From Ziziphus jujuba (taxonomy: Eukaryota > Streptophyta > Magnoliopsida > Rosales > Rhamnaceae), in assembly GCF_031755915.1 (NCBI RefSeq), contig NC_083384.1:24879001-24943000 (forward strand): a stretch of 64,000 bases of DNA. Reading direction: 5' to 3'. The position numbers and the translations under genes are program-made. The notes below the pieces were generated by a model, which made no database searches, was not told the origin of the DNA, and saw nothing but the letters and a program-made list of their open reading frames with translations. Each line of letters starts with the position of its first letter. Position 1 is the stretch's first letter. Shown here piece by piece: positions 47,746 to 61,500 of the stretch.

Positions 47746-50700
47746 AAATGGAACTTTGTTTACTTTGGTTATGAGTAGCTACCTCAAATGGCTATCCATG
47801 AGCAAAAGATTCTCTACTAACTAAATGAAAATAGGTAGGACAAGAGTTCCATCTCCTATAAAGATTAAGGAATTGCAACAGCAGTCTAAGCACTACACTA
47901 AATGCCTATCTCGAACAACAAATTCAGTACACCAAAGTAGGCCATAAATACTAATCACTAATGATAAACAGAAAAAAAAAAATGATTTATTAATTTCAAA
48001 AATAAAAAGGAAATGGAAGTATAAATCATTAATCTAGGCTATACATTCTCAATCTTTATGTCTTCCATCAACTCAATAGAAAAGTAACAACTACAGCAAA
48101 AAGAATGCAAACTCAATACACAATGTATTTCACTAGTGCGCATGCTTCTTCTTCAAGAAATGAAATATTGAACATTAAACTTTTTTAATTATACGACTAG
48201 AATAAGAAAATAATTGAACTTGTATAACTCCTATAGGCCATACTCATGGATAAAGCATCACGTATACACATTTTTAACATCCATGAAACAAAAAGAAAAG
48301 AAAGAAAATAATTTCATAAAAGAAAATGAGAACAAAACTAGCAACTTAGCTACTGTATAAATTACCTACAGTATCATTTGGTAACAAATTGGTTTTTGGT
48401 TCTCTATTATGTTTTTTAAAAAGAGTATTAGCAACCTGTTTAATGATCTTTTTTTTAATTAAAAAAATAAAATACCAAAACAAAAACTTGTTTGATAACT
48501 GTTACAACTTGCAAGTTTTTATTTTTGTTTTCTCTCTCACCTTTAATATTTTGAATTTTTTTAAGAGTTTTACACATGAAATCCACTTTTGAAAATGACA
48601 ATATTCAAAAGAAATTCAAGATTTTTACAGTTTCCTTAATACGAATCATGAAACTAGGTTGCAATTGTCTAAGTAAGTATATCGATATAAGATTATTAGT
48701 ATTAAGCAAACATAGCATAAAAGTTATTATCACTAGATTTGCAAAAGACAATCAATCACCAATAACACATGTGAGCCTTATAGTTGTATCATAAAACATT
48801 TGTAGCTCCTCAAGCAAGAGCAAATGAGTAATGGATGAGCATATTCTTAGTTGTCAACTTCAACTATAAATAGCTGCAAAGGAAAAAAAAAGAAAAAAGA
48901 TGTTACTCAATATATTGACATCCAAAAATTTAGAATTATTGATTCAAAATTAATAATTATCTAGTTCTAATCAATCATATAACATAATCATGCTATATTT
49001 CATTAGAACTTACGTAGGCAGTCCCCCTCACATGTCAATATCCCCTTCTCACAAATAGGAGAAAAAATGTTCTTTCTTCTTTAGGTTTCCCATCTCTACA
49101 TTTAATCATTGTGTTTCCTCTTTCTTTTCGTTTTATCTATTTCACCAACTCTGATACTTAGGAAATAGTGTTATTTTTTTTATTACTTTTTTTGGTGGAG
49201 TCTTATTTATTTTATAAAGTCGAATGGTTCTTGAATTACAATTGTATATGCACTAGCAGGAATCGGCTAAGTGATTTTCCTTCATCTAGTCCTAACAAGA
49301 ATCGGCCAAGCGATGTTCCTTCAACTAACATACCACCTAAATCCATCTTACAACTAAGCTTGCCAGACTTGCAAGGAAATCAAATAAATATGCTAGTTTT
49401 ATTAAATTTTCATTTCAAACCTCTTGATGAAAGCTTAGTCATTGAGGGGGGAAAATGTAGAAAGCAAGGAAAACATAATGAAAATCCCACTTAAGAAAGA
49501 TTATGACCATTTCCAATTTTGCAATATGACTTTATTTTTTGATTGATTCATAAACTAAGAAAGTTACAACATCAACACAAGATAAATCATAACCATACTT
49601 GAAAGTGGGATATTAATTTGAAATGGGTAAGGAAAGTTAATGTTCATTAAAAACAAGTTAAGGCAGATCATAACATTTTCTTAAATCCACCTCATATAAC
49701 TCTGCATAAGCACGTAAAAATGAATCATGCAGCACATCTAAAACCAGTTTACATACCACAATTTTAAAATTGAGTGTCTTTCACTACAATGAAAGAGTTC
49801 ATTGATGCGGAGAAAATTAATAATAATAACAGTAACTAAACCATCAGATGGAACATAATCAAAACATGTACACTCGTTCACTCACACATAAAAATTGAGT
49901 GAATTAGATCTTACATTCTTTGTTACAGTGATTATTGCATGCCAAAAAATAATCAATTAAGGCCTATGGCCATATATAGAGGACAAATTAATGTGTGTAT
50001 ATATTCAAACCAGAGCTTATACAAAATACACAAGTCCGAACCATACACACAAAGCAAAGCTTATTCACAAAATAAACAAATCATAACCATGTATCGTTTG
50101 TGTGTATAAACAATCCATTAATCTAATCAATCATGCATCATTAAACACAAACCATTTTGAGCTTGCATATTCCTGTATTTAGAGTGGTATTACATATAAA
50201 ATATGATGAGAAGAATTACCCCTTGGATAGTTAGATAGAAAAAGAAGCCAACACTTCATACCTCTAAATTATAAAAACAATCTATTTTTCACCCAATCGA
50301 AGATTGTGAATAATTTATAGCTTTAAAAGACCATCTAAACTTTCTTGTCTGACCAATCAAAACAATGTATGCAGTCAAAATCTGCAACCAAACAACAAAA
50401 TAAGTAAACAACATTTTTTTTTCTTTTTTGATATTATATATAACATAATTTAATGAAAAAAAAGACAAATTTACTTTCAACAAAATGAGAAATACTACTA
50501 GTAGAAGCCTTGAATGCTAACCATTAATAAACCAAGTGACAACATCAATGGAACATTTCTATCACTTATATGCACATTCCCAATAAACAATACAGTCAAA
50601 AAGTGGACTTGTAAAAAGAGCTAATAATCCATAAGGCCTTTAAGTTCCACTAAAAGTTATAAACTCAATCCACTTCTTACAAACACCCACTTCCATCTAT

Positions 50701-52114
50701 TGGAGCTGTTTTAGCCACTGCAATAGAGAAAGAGAGAAAAGTCGTAGCAAAGAAGTCATGGCTACAACATTTATATTTGTATCCCTAACAGATTTTTCTT
50801 CATTCTCAAACCAAGATCTCATTATTTCTTACAACTAACATTTCAATCTCAGCCACCAACCTCAGCACTTACCAATTAATCTAAAAGAACCATTATTTTC
50901 TTGTACCCACTTCACAAAAATAGACCCAAAAAAAAAAAAAAAAACCAACTTTGGAGAATTTTATGCAAAATAGAGGAATTAAATTTGTTGGACTTACAAC
51001 TCATGATTTTCCAAGAGATTAATTGTAATCAAACAGAAATGATTAAAATAATTAATATATCATATAAAGCTTAAGATTTACACCAAATTAATTTAGTGAT
51101 GAAAAATATTATGGAAATAAGAAGCATATATAATAAAATGAATGAGGAAAACTTGAATGCAATAGACTCAAGATACTGACATTACAATATGAGTTTGTCC
51201 AGTATCAAAACCAAAGAAGAAAAAAAAAAGAAAAAAGAAAAAAAATAAAAGAAAGAATGAATATACATAGCAATAAATCGGTAACATGTGTAAGCATTGC
51301 ATTCAAAAGGAAAAGGTATAGATTCTCAAATCAAACTACCAACTTTAAAAAATATAACTCCATTTTACCAGAAAAAAAAAATCTCCATAAATTTATGTTT
51401 ATCAAACAAAATCATATTTATAACATATTACTAATAGTAAAAAAAAAAATTTAAGCATCATTTGGACTGGAAGCAATATTCAACAGTTTGATTAATTCTA
51501 TCCAAAAAATAAAATAAAATAAAATAAAAATAATATAGTCAGTCATTGTCTAATTATATGCTCATTGTTTATCATTATTTATAATTCTAATATGAATTAT
51601 ATGGTCATTATTTATAGGGTCATAATTACTAAAAGAAAATAACAAATATAAATCCTCCATAATATGTATTACAAATGTAAATAGTATCCTAAAAACACTA
51701 GAATATTAAAAAAGAATAAAAGCAAATTAAAAATGAGACTTCCATGTGGTATATCATATTTGGATGCACAAAAGGAGTTTTGCATTTTGAATTTCTAAAT
51801 TATAATTCGAACTAAAAAAAAAAATTCAAATTTTTTATATATATTTCATTTTGTAGATTTTTGTTTGAAATTCAAATGAGTACCAATAATTGATCCGGAG
51901 TAGACAAAATTGGAGATATGAGTTTAGCAGAAGACATAAGAGATGATAGAGAAGAAAGAGAAACCCATGGATTTGGCAAAAGGCAAACATTTGAAGAAAC
52001 AAAAACATATCAGACTCCATAGACCCATTTTGGTTACCATAAAACAAAGGGATTGTAAAATAGAACCCGTACATATTTTGATATATATTGTTATAAAAAT
52101 ATATAGATAATATT
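47746..52114. other. AT-rich intergenic spacer
   Basis: I find no gene. A 108-codon plus frame at 49168-49494 has no recognisable features; it includes two similar 40-bp blocks around AATCGGC(T/C)AAG (49261 and 49301). Short AAAAT and A-rich repeats are scattered through it. Confidence 0.5.
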
Positions 52115-52376
52115 TGTAAAGACTAATAATGTAAATGATATGAATTGCTTGAAAGTTTCATTCATGTTAAAAAAAAATGTATATATATATATACACAAAT
52201 TACAAGATCAAGGACAAGTAGTAGTAATTACGGATATACATACTGATAAAGATAAGATACGGCTATCATGATAGGTATTTATTACCATAACAATGCTTCT
52301 AAACCTAATCATTAACGATTAATACAAAGCTATAATGAAAGTCTATCCATGAGTAACTAAAGTAACTACTCAAACA
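52115..52376 (-). repeat. TE-G 3' LTR
   Basis: On the minus strand it begins TGTTTGAGTAG, directly after the polypurine tract, and ends in GTCTTTACA. It matches 55825-56060, with the TATA microsatellite differing. It is 262 bp, short as is common for copia. Confidence 0.78.
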
Positions 52377-52399
52377 CTCCCTTAAAAATAAAAATAAAA

Positions 52400-55300
52400 A
52401 AAAGGATAGGTAATGCTTCAGGTTCAGTTTGTCTCGGAGATAAATATCTTGTAGTGAGAATATTAGCAACTTAATTAGACCTGGAAACTAAATTAATTTG
52501 TAGCCTCTCATGAAGAACTTTATCAAACACAAAATGAACATCGATTTTGATGTGTTTAGTTCATGTACATAAAACTAGATTAGAAGAAGATAACTTGCTC
52601 CAATATTGTCACACCAGAGAAGTGGAATTTGAGGTACTAAAACACCCAACTCATGTACTAACGACTCAATCCAAGCAAGTTCAGCTGCACCATTAGCCAA
52701 AGCATGATATTCTAACTATGTACTTGACCTAGCAACTACATTTTATTCATGGGACAACCAAGAGACAAGATTATCACTAAAATAGATACAAAGACAACCA
52801 ATGGAGTGTTGATCATCTATGTCAGGTGCCTCAATCAGCATCTGTATATCCATAGAGAGAAAAATGTTGTGATGGTCTAATGTGAAGCCCTAAGTTGATA
52901 GTCCCTTGTAAGTAATATAAAACATTTACATGTAACCCAATGAAGTTTGGTTGGTTATTGAAGATATTGGCTCAACTTGTTCACTATGAATGCCAACTCA
53001 GTCATGTAATCAACAAATATAGCAATGTGCCAATAGTGCTTTGATAAAGTCACTTATCAACAAGGAGCATCGATATCTTTCCTTAATTGGACGAAGTGGG
53101 CAAGAGTAGAACTCATCTTGCACTCAAGCATGGCAGTCTTGGCAAGAAGATCACATATATATTTTTCTTGAGATAAATAGAGGCTAGCAGAGCCCCTAAA
53201 AGCTTAAATGCCATGAAAGAAAGACAAGGAGCTTAAATCTTCAAAAGAAAAAGATAAGCTAAGTTTGTGAATGAACCTAGTAATTACAGTAGTTTCATTG
53301 CTAGTAACAATGATGTCATCCACATACATGAGAACCTAAATGACTAAACTTGTGGTTTGCATTATGAATAGAGAAGAATCCATCTGAAACCTTTGACAAA
53401 TCCCATTGACATATAGTAAATTTCAACTAATCATATCAGACTCTAGAGACTTGTTTCAACCCATAGATAGACTTGTGTAGCTTACAGATATGTGATGGCT
53501 TACTAAAGTCAAGAAACCCATCTAGTTACTTCATAAAATGGTCTCTATTAAACGCCCATTTAAAAACACATTATCGATATCAATTTGGTGTATGACCCAT
53601 CCATGAGAAATGACACTAGAGAGGATAATACAAATGGTAGAAGGTTTAATGATAGGATTAAAAGTTTCTTTGAAATCTATGCTTGGGTTCTTATGGAAAT
53701 TTTTGGCAACAAGTCTAACTTTGTAACGACTAGTGGTTCCATCCAGATTCTATTTAATTTTGAACACCTATTTACTGCCAGTAATATTCATCCCAACAGT
53801 TTGGCAAACGAGTATCCGAATTTGATTACATTGTAACGTAGTAATCTTATTTTGCATAGCTTGAATCCATTAGGGACAAAGCTTATTTAACAGTGGTAGA
53901 CTCATTATGGTCAAGGTCTACAATTTTCTAATGAAGGAATAATTTTATCTTAGAAATTCTAATCCATCTCATTATCATGGGATGAGTATAACGAGTTTCA
54001 ATAAATGGAAAAGAAGTGGAAGAATCAATGACAAAAGGCCCTATGATTTGTCTACCAATCCATGAAGATGCTCGATCATGAAGCATGATTGCATGGATTG
54101 AAGGATGACAAAGAACACAAGTTACATAAGTAGGATTCCACATTTCTATGGAGGTTTGATTCTGAGTTCGTCGTTGTAGAGTGCAAATAAGGCTACCTAA
54201 AGGGGATTGGCGTGTCTGTGTGGAGTAAGCGATGTTGATTGATCCATAATATCAAGTCATAGCTCACACTGTGACTCAAAAGGATTGGGTGCGGTTGTTT
54301 CACCATAAGACTTCAAGAGGTGGACTAGTTAGATTATCTATAATATTAGAAATCATAGGAATTTTACAAATAAAAGGGTTAAGAGGGATGAAAGATGAAG
54401 AATTTTTATCAGATGCGGGGAACTTGCTTTGCAAGTTACTTATGGGAAGCAGGACTCATTAAAAAAACATAACGTAATATAAAAAAATATTTACATTCAT
54501 TGGTAATAAATCTCACTATAGAAACAGATAGATGTCTATGGCAAATATACCATAGTTTATCACTAGAAAATTTTGAGTAAAAAGAACTAAAAAAATTAAT
54601 ATTTAAACATGCATTGAAAGCCAAAGCTAGTGCTTTATTGTCAATCTTGCTATACTTAAAAGATTTTACTTTATTTTTGGAACATGCAATATATCATTTA
54701 ATTTAATATTTTTAGCACCAATTTCAAAAGTAGAAGAATTAGTATAGTTAATTTTCAAACTTTGACTGCTTCAGATAATTAATTTGTCCATGCCTCCATA
54801 TTCCTTTTTATATATATATATATATATATTTATTTGACAGATCAGCAATGACATGGTAGGTAGCACCACTACCCATCAACCACTCTGGATTAGCTACTAT
54901 GCTAAAACTTGAATAATAAGTCAAATACCTGTTGTTTATATTTTTGGCATTTGAAAATCCTTGTCAAATCTATGATAGCAGTCTAGGGAAATATGTCTAG
55001 TTAGCTACCAAAGTTGATAGAAAACACAAGATCCTGAACCCAGACCTTTTTCTCGGCCTCATCCACTTTGATTTGCAGTAGCTCCACCATGGGTTGACAC
55101 TGTTTGTCCTGGTTTCTTGCTAGTATTTTTACCAGCATGAGGAATAAGCTGGGCAATTTGTTTTGCATTTGAGATGCACATCTCTTGGCTTAGTATCAAT
55201 ACTTGCACATTTTTAACTTCTAAAGGTATACTATGAGAATTAATATTCATTATAACAGCATCATATTCAATATGCAACCTTGCAAGATGTGCACGATGAA

Positions 55301-55800
55301 ATCTTTAACACTAACATTGTAGCTGGTCATGGATAGACTATCAGAAATTTCTTTCATCTTGGTGTAATAAGTAGTGATAGAGATTGATTCTTTCTTGGTG
55401 GATTGAAGTTGTAGCTTCAATCACATGATTCTAGCATATGAATGGCTTCCAAACAACCTACCTAATGAGTTCCCAAGTTGAAAACATATATCAATTTTGG
55501 ACAATTAAATGTGTACCTCTCTAGAAATAGATGATTGAATCCATGCAAATAGTGCTTGATCCAATTGAAGCCAAAGCAAAATATTCGGGTTTGGTATCTG
55601 TTTAGAAAAGTCTATTTTCTTTGAAACTTTGATGATAATAAACTCAGGTGGTGTCTTGATTGCACAAGTCACGAATCCTTTCAAATTGCTACCGATGATG
55701 ATAAGCAATATTTATGATTTCTAAAGCATGTAGTTGAAGGGAAAGGATAGTTTGGAAAGGATACTTGACTAAGTTAAGGAATTTTAAAAGAAATTGTAGG
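52400..55800 (-). pseudogene. TE-G gag-pol remnant
   Basis: Minus-strand landmarks: gag with LLWLQLDQALFAWIQSSIS (about 55600-55545); a protease that reads WLMGSGATYHV (about 54890), where the catalytic Asp has become Gly; RT pieces with SIYGLKQVSRV (about 53480-53440); and RNase H with GAAELAWIESLVHELGVLV (about 52705-52645). The integrase is largely missing between about 54800 and 54150. The gag frame at 55277-55059 is the zinc-knuckle-side tail. Stops occur throughout. Confidence 0.75.
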
Positions 55801-55824
55801 AATGATTGACATGATGTTATACTA

Positions 55825-56060
55825 TGTAAAGACTAACAATGTAAATGATATGAATTGCTTGACAGTTTCATTGATGTTAAAACTTACATACATATTGCAA
55901 AATCAAGAACAGGTTAGTAGTAATTATAGATATACATTCTAATAAAGGTAAGATCAACTATCATGATAGACATTTATCTATAACAATACTTTTAAGCCTA
56001 ATCATTAAAGATCAAAACAAAGCTATAATGACAGTGTAGCTATGAATAACTAAAGTATAT
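55825..56060 (-). repeat. TE-G 5' LTR
   Basis: It shares TGTAAAGACTAA and most of its length with 52115-52376. Its outer end dissolves into a TA microsatellite near 56050-56070, so the boundary is approximate. Just inside it the minus strand has TAGTATAACATC, a possible decayed primer site. Confidence 0.68.
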
Positions 56061-56079
56061 ATATATATATATATTTTGG

Positions 56080-57139
56080 ATTATGAGTTGTATACTAGTT
56101 TGTGGATTTTTGTGTACCATACTGCATCATGGTTATGGATTTGATGGATTATGATTACGCGTGCTTTATTGGCCATCCTATACTTGATTACATGATTTCT
56201 TAAGTTGGATAGGAAGTCCCAGTTTGCAACGCCTCTAGGACGTGAAGGATCATATTAACAATTTTCCCTTCCCTTGATAGTCAACAATAAACTAAGACAC
56301 TAAATGTGGTCATGCAACAGATTATGGTAAAGGTTATAATGCACATGAACATTAATAGGTACACTAAGGATACGATATCTATATATATATATATGTATAT
56401 GATTATTGATATTATAAATTATAATTTAAAATGATGTTATTTTACTTATGAAGTGATGAATATTTTCTTATATTAATTTTTTTATCTTTTGAATTATGAG
56501 AATTGTTATGTTTTTAGGAAAATTCAAGGTTTTGTGAAAATTGTTTATACAAATAAGGAAATTTTCAAAAAGTAAAAGTGAGGTTATGAGAGAAAAGATT
56601 TTTAATAATAATGTTTATTTTCATAATATTTTACATGTTCACTCACTGAATTCGTCTCACAATTTTATATTTTAAAATTATTCCTACATGCCTCAGCTAA
56701 CAGTCAACACATGCTATTTTTAGGCATTCTTCATCATTATGTTCATGTATCGCATCGTTCTTGCATTTTTCATCCTTATTGTCCTTCCGCTACCATTGTA
56801 TTTTCCCTTTTCTACACTCTTATGGGACTTATTGTTTATGTTTTTTTATTTATCTTTGGACTTATATATTTCTTTTCATATGGCCTGGTGGATTAATCTA
56901 ATATATATATATATATATAAATTTTATTTTTATTTTTCTTTCTCTTGGGTCTAAAAATGGTTGTAATTACTATTTTTGGAAATTCTATTAAAAGTGTTTA
57001 TGTTTATTTATTTATACTATTAGGTTATATCTAATTTATGGGGAGGTTTCAGTAAACTTTCAATACTAGTTCAGTGGGATTTTCTTAAATAGAACCACCT
57101 CAGATTTCAAAGAAAGACCCTAGGAGCAGTCCTGTCAAA
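56080..57139 (+). repeat. probable 3' part of a long gypsy-type LTR
   Basis: The last part (GGGATTTTCTT, then AGGAGCAGTCCTGTCA at about 57139) resembles the ends of the other long gypsy LTRs in this window (TE-A and the solo LTR at 57424), and the body has the same AT-rich, frame-free style. The start is hidden by TE-G. This is a resemblance only. Confidence 0.4.
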
Positions 57140-57423
57140 TTACAATGATCAAGAGAGCCATCCTTTTAATATTTCAAATGATGGGCCCATTTTGAACTCA
57201 CCATATTAGTTGCACTTAAGCATTGTTTGGGAAGCCAAAGAAAGATGGGCCTTTAGCCTATGACAAGTGACCATAGAATGTGATCGTTGAGTGATCATTG
57301 GATCAATAGCAGGTGCAAAATGTAGTACAATAGTATTAGGTGCGATACTTTGTAAACTTAAATGCATTGTTTGTGAAACCAAAGAAAGATACGCCTTTAA
57401 CCTATGGGATCAACAATAAGTGT

Positions 57424-60263
57424 TGTAACAACCCGTACCAAAATACCCCTGTTGTATAGGTTTGACCAAGTCGACTATATATGGGTCCTACGTTGCCTTT
57501 TTCTATGCTTAATATTTTTTGTTTAACTGAGATACTATTGTGTAGAGCTCATCGATACGAGTTCATAGACTAGTAGCATGCCAAATTTCAAGTTACGGAT
57601 AAAAAATTATAGTTCTGAGAAATTTTAAGCATCGATTTTATATCAGTATCCAAATCAATCCCAAGATTTTGTCTTTTAGTGACCCAAGGCTCTATATAAG
57701 CCTTGGGAAGCATGTCAAATAGGAGACAAATTCTAAAATACTTGTTTTGTCCCCCCAAACTGGAGAAAATTCCTCTCTAGACCTGTGGGTCCAAACCGAA
57801 TCATTTTGAACCTTTTTACTATCCAACTTAGTCATCATCTTTTTGCCCAAATCCGACCACCTTCTTCATACACGCACCACACAGGGGAAAGGAGCATCTA
57901 ACGGCGACCTCAACCATGAAATGTCATAGTAAATGGTCAGCCGACACGCCCAGATCAGGCCATTCTAGGCCAACCCAAATTTTCATGTTTTCTTGCCATT
58001 CTAGGCCAACCCATACATCATTCCTCCAATTTTTGAACCCTCTGAACTCATTTCCATGCTCCTTTTGCCCAGATTCTTTACTATTTGAAAGATACGTCAA
58101 CGGGAAGTTCGACCAATATTTCCATCAAGTTTTTGGACCACCGGAGATACTTTTGGATCGAGATGAGCACACCAGTGTGTTTCTTATCTCTTAGGCTTTC
58201 CGTAGATATGAAGTTTGTGAATTTTGGACATCGTTTGATAATTTTTCCATTTTTGAGTAAATTAGTTAAATACCGGATAAATTGGAACTGTGTTTGAAAA
58301 ATTTGATCAAATTGGGAAAATTTAGTGAAATTATATATTAATAGAACACATTGGAAGGTTAAATTTCAAAATATTAGCCTTTAGGTGAAAAACTCCAATT
58401 TTGGATATCAAGTTCTAAGGGTATACTGTATAATTGGACTAGTCGGTGTCCAATTTATATAATTTTATAGTTATATAAATAATTTTAAGATATTTGATAC
58501 ACATCAATGTCTTTGGTTTAGTTATTGGAGTCTGAGAAATATGTTATTATATTACATACATTTGAGTTGAGTTTGGAGGCGATCCTACAGGGGAGCGGGA
58601 GTGAGCATCTACAATACTGTGAATGGTTATTTTTTTAAAATGTTTTGGGCATGTAGTATAATATATATGTGGTTTGAGTATTTTACATAAACATATCGCT
58701 TGATTTAAATGTTCATTTATGCATATATGAGGATTCTTTTACATATATGTGATATCATTTTATGTGACTTTTGACAATATTTTAGTTTCCAATCCTAATG
58801 AGTTCATAAATGGACTTGTGGTATTTAAATATCGTGGTATTTGAATTGAGATTTTAAATCATTTTGGAAAACAATCGATTTAAGAAAACAGATTTAAAAT
58901 TATAAGATTTTAAGCATATTTTAAGCGTATTCAATTATTTTATAATTTTATGTTCTTAAAATTGATTTATGGTGATATATATTTCATGGTGGTATTTCTA
59001 GTTTTAGCATGAAATGATGATTTGAAATTTTTTAAATATTTAAACAAGCGATTAAGTTTGAATATTAAATTGTGATTTATGATACAGCATCGTTTGGAAA
59101 AGTATGATTTCATAAGATTGTTTTTACGGATGCTGTATTTTTTATTTTTAATTGATGTACCATATAGTACCAATGTTTCGAATCAGTATTATATTATAGC
59201 ATGTAGGTTTGCCACAATGCCGTGAGGTTGGATTCATCCCACAGGATTATTATTGCTACAGGTCGTGAGGTTGGATTTATCTCACAGGTTTATTATTGCC
59301 ATGGTACTGTGAGGTTGGGTTCATCCCACAGGTTTATTATTGCCACGGACGGTGAGATTTGATATATCCCAATGGTTTACTATTTCCACGCTACATTTCG
59401 TACATTAAGGGTCGTGAGATGTGTGTATCCTACGGTTTACAGTTTTGGTTTATCGTATGGTACATTGTATATGTTCTGAGTATATTGTTGGTTTTTCAAT
59501 ATTGTGGCTATTACTGCACTTTCATAATTATTTTGTGAAATTGTGTTTATAATATTTTATGCTCAATATTTATATATTGATTAAGATATCTATAATATTA
59601 TAATGATCATTCACTGTATTCTTTTTAAGCACCGATTTTATGATATTGAATTGGAGTACAAGTTTGGGTTTTGTGAAATAATTTTTAAACATGAAACTTT
59701 TCAAATGAGTGGAACGATAGGTCTTGAGAGAAAGTTTTACGAAAATAAATTATTATTTTTCTATTATACTATGCTAGTCACCGAAATTTCTTTATCTCAC
59801 ATTTTATTTGTTTTAAATTCATTTCCTTAAGTCCAGACAGTTATTAGCAATCTACCTCGCGCATTGTTTGTCACTTCGTTTCTTTCCACAGCAGCAGCAG
59901 TACCCATCTTCCTTTATTTTATCCTTATCTTTATGGACTTATTTATTATTTATTAGTACTTCTAAACTTTGCAAACACTCTTAGAATGCTTTGAACTAAA
60001 TATTGGACTCAGTAAAGACCATGTTATATACATGTGTAGTTATAACCTATAGTATAGTAGGCTGGTTGTGGACCATAGTTGTGGACTTTTATGCTGTTGT
60101 GGTTTTATATTATATATTGAGGTATTATTGATAATACTTGTGTTCGTTTGTCCACGTTTTAAGTGAGTTTCTATTGGATATCCTCTAGGGATTGTCCAAT
60201 GGGACTTCACTAGGTGGGATCACCTAGGAAATCCTGAGAGGGTTTCCGGAATGAGTCATGTCA
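57424..60263 (+). mobile_element. solo LTR of a Ty3/gypsy element, about 2.8 kb
   Basis: It starts TGTAACAACCCGTACC, the same type of start as TE-A (TGTAACACCCC), and ends GAGTCATGTCA at 60263. No primer site follows and no polypurine tract precedes, so it is a solo LTR or the remains of one. Flanking 5-mers AGTGT and GATGT are not identical, so the target duplication is unproved. It contains a 43-bp minisatellite at 59215-59430. It shares style but little direct sequence with the TE-A LTRs. Confidence 0.65.
59215..59430. repeat. 43-44 bp minisatellite within the solo LTR
   Basis: The block GTGAGGTTGGATTCATCCCA (or a variant) begins at 59222, 59265, 59309 and 59352, with a weaker fifth copy at 59414. 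Each unit ends with a TTTATTATTGCCA-type tail. Copies differ at several bases. Confidence 0.85.
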
Positions 60264-60339
60264 GATGTAGTATCTAATACCACAATATAAGTGCAACTGG
60301 AAGATCATAGATAAATGGTCATTAAGTTGGTTATTAGTA

Positions 60340-60768
60340 TTAATATGAACAGAGAATTCCTTGAACAAGGAGGAATTTGTAGAGCCCATTGAGGGATCTG
60401 ATAAAATTTCCATAGTGACATAATTGATCAATGTTGCAAGCTGAGGTAAAAAGGGAGTCTCTATGTTGATGGGTTGAGTTGAATCATTGTCTCCTTAAAA
60501 AATGGTTGGGGTCATTATATCCATATGTTGAGATGAATCATGATCTCTTTGAAATTTTCTAAAAAGGGAACCTACATCAATTTCATAGACAAAAATTACG
60601 TCAACAGGAGAGTTGTACAGTTACATTAGGATTCTTATTAGAACGAATCTTATCAGGCTTTTGCCATTCATCAAAGCTTGGGAACATTATGACTTCCAAG
60701 TTTGAAGATTGATTGGACATGGAAGTAGGACATATGGGAAACAGATTTTCATCAAATACTACATGCTA
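60340..60768 (-). pseudogene. copia scrap: integrase C-terminal end
   Basis: The minus strand reads HVVFDENLFPICP from about 60762, which is the segment where copia integrases give way to the RT linker (the RHVVFDE block), then about 40 more open codons before stops. No LTR or other domain adjoins. A TA/TACA microsatellite (60774-60810) borders it. Confidence 0.5.
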
Positions 60769-60772
60769 AGAA

Positions 60773-60803
<31 letters not shown>

Positions 60804-61129
60804 CACATACAATGAATCAAGGAAAAAGAATGATAAAGTTTGTTTTTTCATTATCAAACAACACCTCTTTATACATGCATTGACTAATACATAAAAGGTA
60901 TAAAATATTCTATACAAGATATAAAATTATTGATAGAAAGAATGAGCTATAAGATATTAATAACCATTGATTTGATTTGTAATTGATTTAGAATTATGAC
61001 TCTGTTGACCTTGTTTCTAATCTTGATTGATATTATATGCGTTGGTTTTTTTCCTTACCAAATACCCTTTGACTCTAGCCTAAAAGCTAAAAGCTTAGCA
61101 CATCTTTATTTGTGCATTTGGGTAGTTAA

Positions 61130-61500
61130 GTGGGGGTGGAGTTACGTTATTTTTTAAGGTGATTCTAAGGAGTTTATACATGAAATCACTTCTCATGGCG
61201 CAACAATCATTTTGGATATTCAGGCATATCTACAACAGTTTGAGTATTGAAAGGTGATCTATGTTCCTAGGTAATTAAATAACGCTATTGATTAAATAAA
61301 AAAGGTAATTAAAAATAAAATGTGTGCTCAAGGATGGCAATCTAATTTACTCTGCAATATTCACAATTGCTTAAGTATTAGGATTACGTGAACTATGTTC
61401 CTAGAAAATTAAATAAGGTTGCTAATTGGATAGCAAAGGCAACTAAAAATAAAATGTGTTTTCGAGGATGAGGGTCTAGTTCCTCCTCGTTTTTTTGCAA
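61130..61500 (+). pseudogene. RNase H-like (RVT_3) remnant with an internal duplication
   Basis: Plus-strand pieces read GDSKEFIHEITSHGATI, then VIYVPR and KNKMCAQGW; a second, similar block of about 130 bp follows with TMFLEN, IRLLIG and KIKCVFED in shifted frames (its in-frame reading would be a second VPR-LN-WIAK block). This is the style of the C-terminal RNase H domain in plant LINE-type or reverse-transcriptase-like genes. It is too broken to name further. Confidence 0.5.

Larger units (their letters stand above)
52115..56060 (-). mobile_element. TE-G: Ty1/copia retrotransposon, minus strand, degenerate, with both LTRs
   Basis: Direct repeats at 52115-52376 and 55825 to about 56060 are its LTRs. 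Between them the minus strand shows copia gag, protease, RT and RNase H in order, full of stops. A polypurine tract (minus strand TTTTTAAGGGAG, 52388-52377) lies next to the left LTR, which fixes the orientation. ATATT before the left LTR may be the target duplication, but the right end runs into a TA repeat and cannot be checked. Confidence 0.78.

Noticed and set aside
49168..49494. 108-codon plus-strand frame
   Set aside because: Contains two similar 40-bp blocks but no domain, no splice partners and no coding-like composition; not convincing.
57916..58297. Overlapping plus-strand frames in the solo gypsy LTR
   Set aside because: No motif, within an LTR, and no second copy to test conservation.
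59200..59440. Possible CRISPR-like array (43-bp repeats)
   Set aside because: Units are contiguous and diverged without unique spacers, and lie in a plant LTR; it is a minisatellite.
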